Assembly (NCBI GenBank): GCA_015227615.1
Contig: JAALGZ010000007.1
Coordinates: 1,178,001 to 1,242,000, forward strand
Length of the DNA stretch: 64,000 nucleotides
DNA from: Labyrinthula sp. Ha
Lineage: Eukaryota; Sar; Bigyra; Labyrinthulida; Labyrinthulaceae
Reading direction: 5' to 3'
Shown: in pieces, positions 50,105 through 61,300 of the stretch
How the letters are laid out: each line of letters opens with the position of its first letter
Numbering within the stretch: the first letter of the stretch is position 1
Program-made: the position numbers and the translations under genes
Notes under the pieces: model-generated
Databases searched by the model: none
What the model saw: only the letters and a program-made list of their open reading frames with translations
Told to the model about the DNA's origin: nothing

Positions 50105-53100
50105 TGGACACTTTCCACTTAATGTTTTCTATTTCTAATCGTATTATCTACAATATACAGTTAATTCTCTGAATAAAAAGTAGAGAACCAGAAATGTACG
50201 AAAAGAAATTGCCTAAAATATTGAGTCTATAACGCACAGAAAGTTCATATATTCCGATATACCAAAAGAGTTGAGAAAACATTATATTGTGTTTTTGCCG
50301 AAATTAATCTATAAATAGATTCCCTTATCATTATCAATTTTAACGGTAATTGTGAATCTTACCAGTAAATATTTATATAGACTGTGTTTTATGTATAGTT
50401 TTAAAACATATATTATTACTGGTAATTACCGGAAAATTTGTTAAGAGATCATAAGATTAAGCGATACAAGGTATAGATTCATAGGACACGTTGACCTATG
50501 AGCATTTTGGGTAAAAGTGATAAAGAAAAATAATTACATCTTCAATTGTATATAAATATCCTCCAAAGTCCAAAAGGAAACAAATATTGTAAGGATTAAA
50601 GAAAGAAACAAGTCTGATAGGTTTCTAGTATTTTTACCCAAGTTCTAAAGCTGATATTTTTTAACTATTGACGCAAGTAACCAACTAGTTTAACCTCAGA
50701 GTTGGTAAAGGAAACAGAAAGAAATTATGTACCTAACCGGGAAGAAACATGGTTTCTCTGTCTAAAACAACAAGTCCCACTATTAACTTTTATATCATAT
50801 GGTGAAATATTTAGAAGTATTCTCTTCAGTGATTTTAGGTAGTGATTACTTATTACTATGGATGTCACCTTAGAAATGACACGACCCCCCTAACTATAGA
50901 ACAACAGTTGTTGCTATTCCAAATTTTCTTACATTCTTTTTATTATAGGCTTTCGACAAATGTTCACACAAAACTCGTTGGAAAACATTAGTAAGAAACT
51001 TTAAATTAATAACCAAAATGCACTTACAACCCATTTCTATGACTAGAATCACATAACTCTACAGAATTTCTCATCTCCAACCTAAAGTCAGATTGGCACT
51101 ACAACAATTAGATGGCGCAGAACTAGGCGGGCTAAAGCTCTAAACACCCCAGCAACAATAACCTAGAATCTTAGTAGAGAATTGGAAATAGGGTATCTAC
51201 AATAGAGTTAAAATCTAAAGAGGTGTGAAAATAAACTTAGAAAAATCATATGTCGACGTTATGGTTTTGCATCACTAATGACTAGAGCCAGGTAGACTTT
51301 CATTCAAAAAAACCTAAATAATAAAATGGCTCTGCTTTTTTAATTTGCTTTCTGCAAGAAATTTTCAGTCTTGATTCGAACCAAATATTACCGACTTTGT
51401 ATTGAATATCAATTAGTTATAGATGATAAATCAAAAGGCTGGGAATTTATTAGGATTTATTAGCGAGAAAAAGTTAGTTTTAAAATATATGGATAAATTG
51501 TTATTAAATCAAAAGGCTTCCCTAAAACCACGAGATGATCTAACAAAATAATAGGAGTAATATAGTTTCCCTTATCGCATCATGCTAAACAGTAATAATG
51601 AAGAAAATACATGCGAAAATACTATTTGACTGTAATAAGGGAGGTCAATGCTACTAGTGTTAAAACCGTCAATGACCTATGCCTTCTATTATTCTAGGTG
51701 TTTCCTAATAACCAGTAGCTTTTAATGCAACATCATTTTATATCCAAGCAAACCCAGCGACTAAGTAACATAGGAGATCCATCTGACATATCATCACCCT
51801 GTCTACTGAGAAGAACATCATCAAAGCTACTGTTCATCAATATCTAAGCATATCCATTCATGGCCGCTGTAGTGTCAAAATAAAAAGTTAATATTTATGG
51901 AAAAGGTTTGTCGATTATTTATTGTCAATTTCATACAGATGCCAATAGCACATGCAACACTTGTTTTAGTGATTTTTTGGATTGTATGCTCCAGCAACTT
52001 AGAAAACTCCAAAACATTTACTTACTTGAGATATGAAATCTAATAATGAAAACAAAGAAATTTGGTAGCTCTTTTGTTCTATAACTCGAACCTAAAGAAA
52101 GTTCCTCAAATAGGTAAAGGTAACGGGCTAGAATAGTTTCTGCCAGGATCAACCATTTTTATTGTTTACCACAGTAAATTCAAATTTAAGTCATTGCTTC
52201 TGTTTTAGCTTGCGATCTAAAGAAATTTCAAGAAACAACCTAGAGGCTTGGTGCCTATGTTAAAATTATGATTTCATTGCTTAGTCCCTTACTAAAGGAA
52301 TACTGCTCTCAAGTCACACCCGTATTCAGCAATATAGACCTTCTTTTCTTTTACAGGAACTTGTTCAGTAGTACCTGTATAATGCCCAAAGGTCTTCTCT
52401 AACATTCTACTTCTATCTAATCAAATCTTTGGGAGAAACCTTCTGGGTATAGTGTTGCTTAATATGTGTATTTTGTCGGTCTATAATTATTTTTTGTTCT
52501 TATACGCTGGAAAGAGCTAGGCCGGGGATCATTTTTGAAAGTGGGTTACTTACATTACATCCAAAATGAACACACAGTTTAATTGTAAGAATGATAATAC
52601 TCAAGAAAAGAAAGTACTAAGAGCGTACGCATACTACGCGGGCACTATAGTAGATGATAATTGCATTTACTAGTGAAGCACTTCCTATACCTACAAGTGG
52701 TTGAAGTATCTGCCATCTCACCTAACCCTAAGGATACACTTGGATAAAAGAGCATGGTAGTTACAAGAGATGTACATGTGACCAAATTGGGGCTCTACAT
52801 GACCAAGGTCTCTAAGAACGGAAGGATATGTTTAGTTCAAGAATGAACGAAGAGAAGAATATTCATTTGAAGAAAATATTAGCGATATGATTTTCTAGTT
52901 CTTGTGATCATGCATTTCTTGGCCATTATTTCTCATTTTACATCCTGGAATTTTAGTTCTGTTAAATTTATGAGTTTTGCTCTCTTTGAAGTAATCGTGT
53001 AAGTGAACTAGCAAAGTAGCGTACCACTATTAGAACCTTCAGCGCAATCACATCTCTAAATGTTCCTTATTTCATGAATAAATTATTGGATGAAAAAGTC

Positions 53101-56100
53101 ACACCCAGCCCCAATACTCATAGTGCTTCTCATATTTTTTAAATGAAAGGTTTTACCTTCCATGTAGAATAAAGTTTGATAACTTGACTGTAACCTATTT
53201 TTAATCGGCAGAGGTTTTCTGATGCGATAAAATTCGATGTAATCTTAGAGGAGGTATGTGTATCCACCAAAAAAGGAGAAGCTACAATGATTCCAGGAAT
53301 CAATTGAAATCTTGCGTCTCATAACCTGAAATGTTATATTGCTCTAAGCAACGGCCCTGGATAATGTAGTAAGAATACTACAACCCTATAGTAAGAGTAG
53401 GGATATTAATCTCTTGATTATTATTGACGCAAAAAACTAAAGACCTCAGTAAAAGTAAATATGCGTGGTTGCTATTGAACTAACATCCTAATTTGGTGAT
53501 TAGGCTCTTAAGTGAGGTAAAAATCTGAAAACTCTCGAGGGATTTAGAATCTGCATATTGTATTATTGTGGTCTTCCTATTCTTTGAGCAGTGGCTTAGC
53601 TGGAGTTCCTTAAGCTCTCAGATTCTGGTCAATTTTTGGTCAGTTGATTCTAAAAGACTTCTGATTATTATGCTGTCTGATTACTAGGGAAGAAACTAAC
53701 CACTTCAGCACTTGGTGTTTTCATGCATAATAAAGCATAATATAGAATGTATGCGGGAAAACTCACTAGAGGCAGTCTAAAGAGTACCTCATTCTAGTAG
53801 TTCTTCGCAGGAATTTTGCCATGGTCTGATCATGTTAATAACTCTCTAATTTGGAACAAATAAGTTAGAATATAATCAACTTATCCTTCGTAGGGGTATT
53901 GTTTTATCTTGGAATATAATCTGAGGTAAATTTGACAAAGTACAGTTGGAAATGGAAGAGTAATTTACTAGACTGATGATTTAAGAAGGCTAGTAGTGGC
54001 ATTTCCGGGGTTTCTCATACGAACTCTGGTGGATATATAGTACTGTGGGTTCAATATGAACACTTCTAGTACGTTAACTGTATGAGTCGAAGAATCTATC
54101 TATTTAATTGACAATAGGGTATCAGATAAATGCCGTTGTAGCTTTGCTACATGTATTGTCACTTTGACTATATGTATTTCATATGAAGTGGATTTCTTCG
54201 CAGGGAAACCTTTCTAGAATATCTACTTCAGTGTATTATTATATTGAAATGGCTTTAAAATTTCAGTGATAGAGAATGAATGGCAATCAGCCCAAGGCTG
54301 AGAGGGTTTACTGGGTTTTGATTCCGTGATTCTTTGTGAAATGTGAAGTGATATTGGTAGCACTAAATTTCATCACGCTACATGCTTTTTGCAGTAACAC
54401 AGGAAGCTGCGAAATCCATAGTTTATTACACTTTGAAGAAACCTTGTGCTCTTTACTTTTTTTTGCTCCTTAATAATGCTATTACATTTCTATTTTGGCC
54501 CGAGCAGGAGATTTCTTCGCGGTATGAAAATAGTTCATACTATCACTGGCTCATGCAGATAGTCATTAAGAAACATTTGTAAAAATATACCGCTTAATAT
54601 GTTAGAGGTTGAAAGTGGCGAAACACACAAGCTTTTACATTACATACCGTCATTTAGTAACTATGCATAAGCATCAACAACATAGCGGATGCAATTCTAT
54701 AGGATCCTAATTTGTCGGAAAACGATTATTTCTGCAAGGGTGTATGATACACGGTATGCAGTGATGAATTGCTGAATGTTTCATATCCTGGAAATTAAAT
54801 ATCCAAAATAAAAGTCAATTCTAAACTGAAATATCACGGTAAAACAACGAAAAGTTAATTAATTTGTACTATCTTTCTTCCTTTATGGTAACACTTTAGT
54901 ATTAATTTTAATTACTTCAATACATATTTGGTATCCAAAAATACTAAGAATTCGCTCTACGTGCAGTGAAGATTTTTCATCAACAGAAGAGCATGTATTT
55001 TGAAGAAGATGACAGCATTTGGAAGCTAGAAGCTTAACATAATTGTGAAAAACAAAAAAAATGAGACCATGAATTTATTTTTTGTCACAAAAACCCGAAT
55101 ACAATCGGAGAAGGATATTAAGTTGTTATTTGCTCCGAAGCTACTCGCCATGCTTCACGTTAATAAAGAACACAGACACATTTTCTCAAATGAACCACTG
55201 AATCGTAATCTCTTGCAGAAAAATATACCTAGCTGATAAATTAAAGGTTATTTGATTGCAACAACAGTAAAATGAGCTGCCATATGACAATTAAACACAT
55301 GTTGTTTTGGGATATTTTAGCGACTATCCAAGTCAAAAAAAATTACCGGCTAGTTTCGAAAGAGCAAACTTCTCAAATTTTAAAGCATCTTGAAATTTGG
55401 GCTCCTATCCCTTTAAACTTAATCTATTTTCTATCTTAAACCTCAATCTAGAGACCGAAAGTTTTAACTCCTTGAACTTCAAACAAAATTATTAATTTAT
55501 ATAAATATGATAAAATGTTTCTGAATTGAGAACATGTTACATTTCTGTTCAAAATCAACTATTTAGGTTAAGGGCTCTTCATAATTAATAAAACATTTAT
55601 TGAGTTAAGATAGTTTTACATTTTTTTCTCTGCTTTTTATTTTACTCATAAAATTTGCTGGATGTTAGTCATACATTAGTGTTTTACTGCATCCCGTTTA
55701 TCATATATCCATGTAATTAAATTTCACCTGTTATGAGCTAGGATTCTTTGTCTTGGATATAAAGTATTGCTGCTTTTTTAAGCACTTTAAAACCCTAAAA
55801 TAATTTTATTTTTAAACATTGTTAGCTATTTTGAAACATCAAACTAAATGACCAAAGTAAGAAGCAGAGATCAGACATGTACTTGAAGTATTAGCTCTTG
55901 GCACTTGAGCAAAAAGCCAGGTTGCAAATATGACTATTCATGTTAATACTCTCCACTTAAAACAAAAAAGCTTCGATAAGAAACTGTGTAACATTTTCTA
56001 TGCACATAATAATGCCAATGTGATGGGGTTCCTGTTTAACCCACATTAGTAACTTAACACTTAAACCCTACACCGAGGTGGATGCCTACGCTAAAATTAG

Positions 56101-56177
56101 CGCACAATGGCACAATACTGCAATTGAGGTTTTTTCCAAATTCTGATTCATCTAAGTAACTTGGACTGGTTCATATT

Positions 56178-56202
56178 GAGGCTAGCCTTTGGAAGGCCAC
56201 TC
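56178..56202 (+). repeat. Left arm of perfect 25-bp inverted repeat
   Basis: Begins GAGGCTAGCC and ends GGCCACTC; exact reverse complement of 57105-57129. The arms enclose 902 bp. Confidence 0.9.
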
Positions 56203-57104
56203 CAATTGATGCTGCCAATAACATAATTTATGAAAATTACAATCTTAAGATCAACAACAAAATAAATCAATCAAGAAAATGACGAGGTGAAGAAAGAAGG
56301 CAGGGAAACAATGAAAGGAGGAAGGAAGTGAACAACAAGATGAATAAACTGTTTATTGTATTCAACTGAAGCATATTCTACACTGTTTTGATACAGATAA
56401 GGAGAAGAAACCTCATGATGCACAAGAGAAATCCGTGAAGAATCCAGAAGATGTTTAAATATATTCTGATTTAATCTGACGACGCGTGAAATAATACCAA
56501 GAGAGATGGTTCCTGAAGATGGAATGAAGATTGGATAGATGTTAATTTTAGAGTAAGGTTTCTGAATGTATGATCACTTCATATGCCAGGAATAGTTCGT
56601 GTGTTAACCAAAATCTATTAAACTTAAGGTTTCTTTGCTATTAAAAAGCTGAAATTTTTGAAATTTGGTATTGAGCCTCAGGTTCTTAAGGCTATCTTTG
56701 CCTTTTTCATAGCCCCCTATTCATAACCTATGCATACTACTAAATATAACTATGTCCAGGAAGTTGGAAATTTTTTAATTTCATCCTCATCCTCTTCTAT
56801 GACCCAGTCATGGAGGTCATTTTAAAGGCGTTCGCCAACTCAAACTTCAAGGATTAAGTTTGATTGAAAACAGGATTTGATGTAATGCCATTGAGCAAAC
56901 AGAAGAAAATACTTTAGCATTAAGTTTGTAACTATTACTGTTTACTTACTACCGTCTAGTGCACTTCACTTTGTTCCCAGCCCCCTCTAAATTTTTTCCA
57001 TGGGGAATCGACATTCTGCGCATTGCTGATTCAGACTAAGTATGGGTTGAGTTAAGGTTTCTTGGCCTTTTTCCCTCAGGTTCTGTTATTGGTACTACTA
57101 TTAA

Positions 57105-57129
57105 GAGTGGCCTTCCAAAGGCTAGCCTC
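57105..57129 (-). repeat. Right arm of perfect 25-bp inverted repeat
   Basis: Begins GAGTGGCC and ends GGCTAGCCTC on the plus strand; exact reverse complement of 56178-56202. No target-site duplication is visible outside the arms. Confidence 0.9.
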
Positions 57130-57261
57130 CAAAAACCAATTCCCAAGTAATTCTGAGAATAAAGAAGAATCCAAGGCAAATTGCTCTTTCAAATTTCCAA
57201 GGCGTTCTATAAGATTTAATCTTGCATTATCTAGAAGAAATATTTGATACCGCTTAGAGTT

Positions 57262-57687
57262 ATGGACGTAAATGCAGCTCTGGAGCACATATTGGATATT
57301 GAGAAATCTTGTTATGACAACGGCTTTGAACAGGGAAAACTAGATGCATACAACAAATATATCGAAGAAGCAAAAATAGAAGGGATAAGGTTAGGAGAAA
57401 AAATAGGTTTCGAAGTTGGTTTCTATATATTCCTGATGGAAAACTGTGAGGGTCTCAGCACAAATCTAAAGTTCAAATCAGTACAAGAGAAGCTGAATAC
57501 TTTAGAAAATACCAATACCACAAATTATGATACATCATTGTTGGAGTTGCAAAAGCTGCGAAGTATAGTTCAAACCCACTTTGTACCGTTGAATCTTCCT
57601 GCTCCAGCTAAGTTGAAAACAATCTGGAATTCAACTTTCAACACAATTGAATCTAAAGAAACAGAAACGAAAAAACTAACCTATTGA
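57262..57687 (+). CDS. LTO1: LTO1/ORAOV1-like protein with Yae1 domain
   Basis: This is a 141-residue protein. The N-terminal half carries the deca-GX3 Yae1-type pattern: GFEQGKLDAY, then EGIRLGEKIGFEVGFYIFLME, with Gly every four residues. The second half is helical, with LLELQKLRSIVQTHF as in LTO1 homologs. LTO1 with YAE1 adapts the ABC protein ABCE1/Rli1 to the cytosolic iron-sulphur targeting machinery, thereby supporting ribosome recycling. The ATG at 57262 is preferred over an upstream TTG-initiated extension. Its last codons overlap the opposing WW-FF gene by 7 bp. Confidence 0.82.
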   Translation: MDVNAALEHILDIEKSCYDNGFEQGKLDAYNKYIEEAKIEGIRLGEKIGFEVGFYIFLMENCEGLSTNLKFKSVQEKLNTLENTNTTNYDTSLLELQKLRSIVQTHFVPLNLPAPAKLKTIWNSTFNTIESKETETKKLTY

Positions 57688-58394
57688 CCAAGTCTAACTT
57701 CCTTAAGTCTTTCTTGAAATAGAAGAGCTCTTTCGGTAGGTGGAATTCTTTGACATCTCTCGTCAGCAGAAAATTTTTCATACCAGTTTTCAAAAAGACT
57801 ATAAGGTCTTAACTGTGTTTCTTTAAGTAATTCTTTAAAAGCAACACGAGCAGTTTCAAATTCTTCAGGGGTTAAATCGTACTTTGAATCTATAAGATCT
57901 TTCCCCTCATCCACAGATATTTCTTCAGCAATTGGTGGGTAGTAGTTCCTTATTTCCAAATCTTTAAGATCAACATAAGCTGGTTTCACCCAAGTGAGTT
58001 CTTTTGTTTGTTTATTGAGAAAATAAAGTTCTCGATCATCCAAGGAAATTGAGTCGTCATCATCCATAATACGAAAGCCAATCCAACTTCTAACGTCATT
58101 AACTGGAATCATATCGACACATTCAGCATAAACTTGAAAAGTCTTTTCACCAGATTGTATGTTATGGTAGAATATCTTGTTCTCATTTTTAAATATACAA
58201 TTATATGCTAGCCAAGACTTCCTGTCGTTCACAGCAATACCGTTTTGAAAAAATATATTTTGACCAGTATCATCTACTGGAGCGTTCCAGGATGTTTCTT
58301 GACTAACTTGGTTGTAGTAGAACAGCTCTCCTCTATTAGATCTGCAAAGAACCCAAACCTCTGGTTTACTTGTGAAGTTTTTATTTTCTGCCAT
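57681..58394 (-). CDS. WW and FF domain protein (PRP40/TCERG1-like)
   Basis: This is a 237-residue protein. WW domain 1 at about 13-38 is intact (VWVLCRSNRGELFYYNQ, ETSWNAP). A second at about 60-88 is degenerate, with Phe in place of the second Trp (SWLAYNCIF...IFYHN...KTFQVY). A third at about 102-136 is longer (SWIGFRIM...LYFLNKQTKELTWVKP). A single FF domain follows (TPEEFETARVAFKELLKE, LFENWYEKFSADERCQRI, FQERLKEVRLGQ). PRP40 and TCERG1 use WW and several FF domains to link splicing factors with the RNA polymerase II tail; this one is much shorter with one FF. The ATG at 58394 is chosen over an upstream hydrophobic extension that lacks family resemblance. Confidence 0.82.
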   Translation of the reverse strand: MAENKNFTSKPEVWVLCRSNRGELFYYNQVSQETSWNAPVDDTGQNIFFQNGIAVNDRKSWLAYNCIFKNENKIFYHNIQSGEKTFQVYAECVDMIPVNDVRSWIGFRIMDDDDSISLDDRELYFLNKQTKELTWVKPAYVDLKDLEIRNYYPPIAEEISVDEGKDLIDSKYDLTPEEFETARVAFKELLKETQLRPYSLFENWYEKFSADERCQRIPPTERALLFQERLKEVRLGQ

Positions 58395-61300
58395 GCTCTG
58401 TAAACAGAACCATTTTACGGGCCATATAACCCATATGAGTATCACAACAATCAGTCGAATAAAATTCTTATTGGAAACTTAAGATCAATACTAAAATATC
58501 CTACTTAGAACGAGTTCCTTGAAACAAAGCTGTATGAAGAGCTTTAAGTCCAAGCTCAATGAAACAGAAAACTTCAACACATTCTGCGAACAAGTAAGAA
58601 CTTTATAAATTATGTTGCATAGCAAATTTAAGTGTATTAGAAAGCTTTTTCATGAAGATGACTTGGCCTTTTGTCAGGTTCATGTCATAGTATAAGCAAC
58701 CACTGATAAAGCTATAACTATCCTGTGCCATTTATTTTTCCTCGGTTGAGCTAAGGAGGTTTCCATGTACATTGTGTATGTTTACTGGAACCCACCAAGT
58801 ATTTAAACAAGGAACTACGAAGTGAAACGTAGTGTTGATCCAGCAAATCTTAAATAAACCTTCAGAAGAGTTATGAAAATACTTTTAACTAAGGTTTTTA
58901 CATTATAGAAGGAATCGACATGCAATACCTGGGATTTCTTAGGAAAGAAAGGTAGAACAAGCCAAGTCAGACAAAGAATCTGACGTAACAATAATCACCC
59001 AACCGGTGTGAATTATCGAACTCATATTATTTTTAGGGTGGTATTTTATGGTAGATATTTTGATTCTTTAACAGTGCTCATAAGGTTGGATTGTGCCTAG
59101 GTATTCAACCATGTTACCGAAAAACTTATTATAGGGAAGAAAGTTGTGAGGGAGTAATAAGCACACAAGGTATATACTTAAGTAACATCTCTTAAGCCTT
59201 ATCCGAAACTCAAAAAATTAAAATATGTTTTGGGGATCTGCAAGAGTTTAATTTGATAAAGCAGTCCAATAGACAAGTTTTGTCGATATACAAACTGCTT
59301 TTATTCATAGAGAGTTGCAAGAAAACGCGTAGGAAGCTTCTTTAACATAACAAAAAATAATCCAAATTGCTTATAGATCCCCTGAATAATCTGTAAAAAT
59401 GACTGAATAAATTCCTTATAGCTAACCCTTGCTCAAGTTTAAATGGCTGTGGAAATGATCGTTTTCGAGAAAGTATGAGGATATTGATTAAGTCGTAGTA
59501 GCATCACCTGCAGTTATAGAATAAAGTTGATACTAAGCTATAATTTTGGCCCCAGTTGCAAATGGATAAGGTTTAGGAACTGAGCAAGTTCTATCGGCTG
59601 GTTTATTAGTTCCTAGAATGTTTTATTGAGTAATAACTAGTTCTATACTGGAACTAGAAGAGATACTTTTATATTTTCAAAATATTGACTAGATATGAGT
59701 GTGGTCAAAGGGAAAGATTCTTAGGTTTCATATTGTGCGGTTGAAGTGAAACATCTGATTCAGATGCTGGAATACTATGAGAGAACTGCATTACCACCAT
59801 CGGGATTAATCCTTATTTCGCAACTCTTATATTGGAAGTCTTGTGCAATTAAATATTGGACCACGAATATGTAAAATGGTAATAAAAGAGTTCATAGTGG
59901 TAGTAAAGGAACCTTTTTTTTTCCCATGAACTATTTCAAAATAAATTGGGCCGATTTGGTTGCCTCTAAATGCCAGTTCTATATGAACTGGCAGTGTATT
60001 TACTAACATTAATTTATACAAGACATAGAGTTAGTACAAATTGCTGAACTAAATAAGAATGGCCGTAAAAAGTTCTCAAATAAAATTAAGAAAATCTCTG
60101 TTATCTGGTACTTACAAGTTTCCTTTTACACCGAAATTTATCTCAATCTATGTGCAGTACCAAAGGAGATTAGAAGCTTATTTTTATAGTTAAATTTAAC
60201 CTAGCAGAATGCAAACCCATATATCAAAAGCTGACAAGAAGTATGTACAGACATTGTCTCACATGGATTTTCTTTTGCGTAAAGTGAGTTTTATTTCGTC
60301 AACAAATTTTTTGTACACAATCTTTGGCCATGATTTAGACTTTAGCCTAGATTTTTCTGTATCTCAATACTAAATAAAAAATAAATTTGATTGTTCACGA
60401 TTTCTCTACATGCAGGACTTCTGTGCTTAATAGGTTTTTATATAAATATACTTGCGTATAGATTCTTTGGTTTTAGAAATTCTTATATTTTAAATCTTCT
60501 AAATTTCTACAGCTATTTTCAGAAAATTCTTCCATATTGGACTAAAATTACTACCACACGAAATCAAATCCTTAAGTTTTGGTTAAAAACTTACACCACG
60601 TGTTTAGGGTCCCTAAATTTTCAGTTTGAAAGGGAAATTTTTATACTAAGTGTAACAAGAAGTACAATACCAGCTCATGTATAAACAAGCAAAAATATGA
60701 TAAAATACTCCCCAAAAATTAAAGAAAATTTCTTCAGTTTCAAAGTAAGACTTGTAGGTAGAAGGTGCAATAATGGGTTTTGAAGAGTTTACAGATTGTT
60801 GATCAAGTACATTGTCGAAGGGTTCAAAGAAAAGTCACTCTTGACTTCGAGGTTGTCGCCAACCTGCAGAATCTTTATCTCGGCAGAACTATCAGCTAAG
60901 GATTGGCTCATGGGGTACTAAGTTAAAACATTTTGTTAAAGTAATTTCTAATTTTTTTTTGTGAGCTGTTGTATTTTTCCAAAAGAACAGTTCTTGTCTG
61001 TACTGAACTTTTTTCGACTTGGTAGAAACTTATGCGGTATGTCATAGAAATTTATGAAAAAAAAATAAACAATACTAGGAAAAAACAATTGAACGAATAT
61101 TATTTCTTAATAATTTATCAATATATCATTTTCCCACATTTATCTTATTGATGATCTTTAATATATAAAACTTTTTTGGTTTCTTGTTGAATATTACTTG
61201 GTAACAAAGATTCAACCAGAAACACTTGGTATGAATCAAAATCCCAATTTTGTTGTTAGTAATTATAATCAGAGCTATTATAAGATATTTACTGCTAAAT

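Larger units (their letters stand above)
50105..57261. other. Gene desert, 7 kb
   Basis: This is the longest empty stretch. Frames of 60-66 codons at 54382-54582 and 55045-55236 are the best available and are not supported by any family or neighbour. The left end is the cysteine-repeat gene's promoter. The right end contains the 25-bp inverted repeat pair (56178-56202 and 57105-57129), with the right arm about 130 bp upstream of LTO1. Confidence 0.55.

Noticed and set aside
51371-51400. GGTTCGAATCA on the minus strand, resembling a tRNA B box
   Set aside because: No matching A box or cloverleaf can be formed at the required distance. No tRNA could be supported anywhere in the window, though a covariance search would be the proper test.
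54382-54582. 66-codon ATG frame in the 7-kb desert
   Set aside because: Short, no recognisable domain and no flanking gene; treated as chance.
56178-57129. Calling the inverted-repeat unit a definite DNA transposon
   Set aside because: No target-site duplication, no transposase remains and no second copy visible in the window, so only the repeat itself is annotated.
60391-60684. 97-codon frame near the right end
   Set aside because: It starts at TTG, is AT-rich and hydrophobic without a pattern, and matches no family; such frames are expected by chance here.
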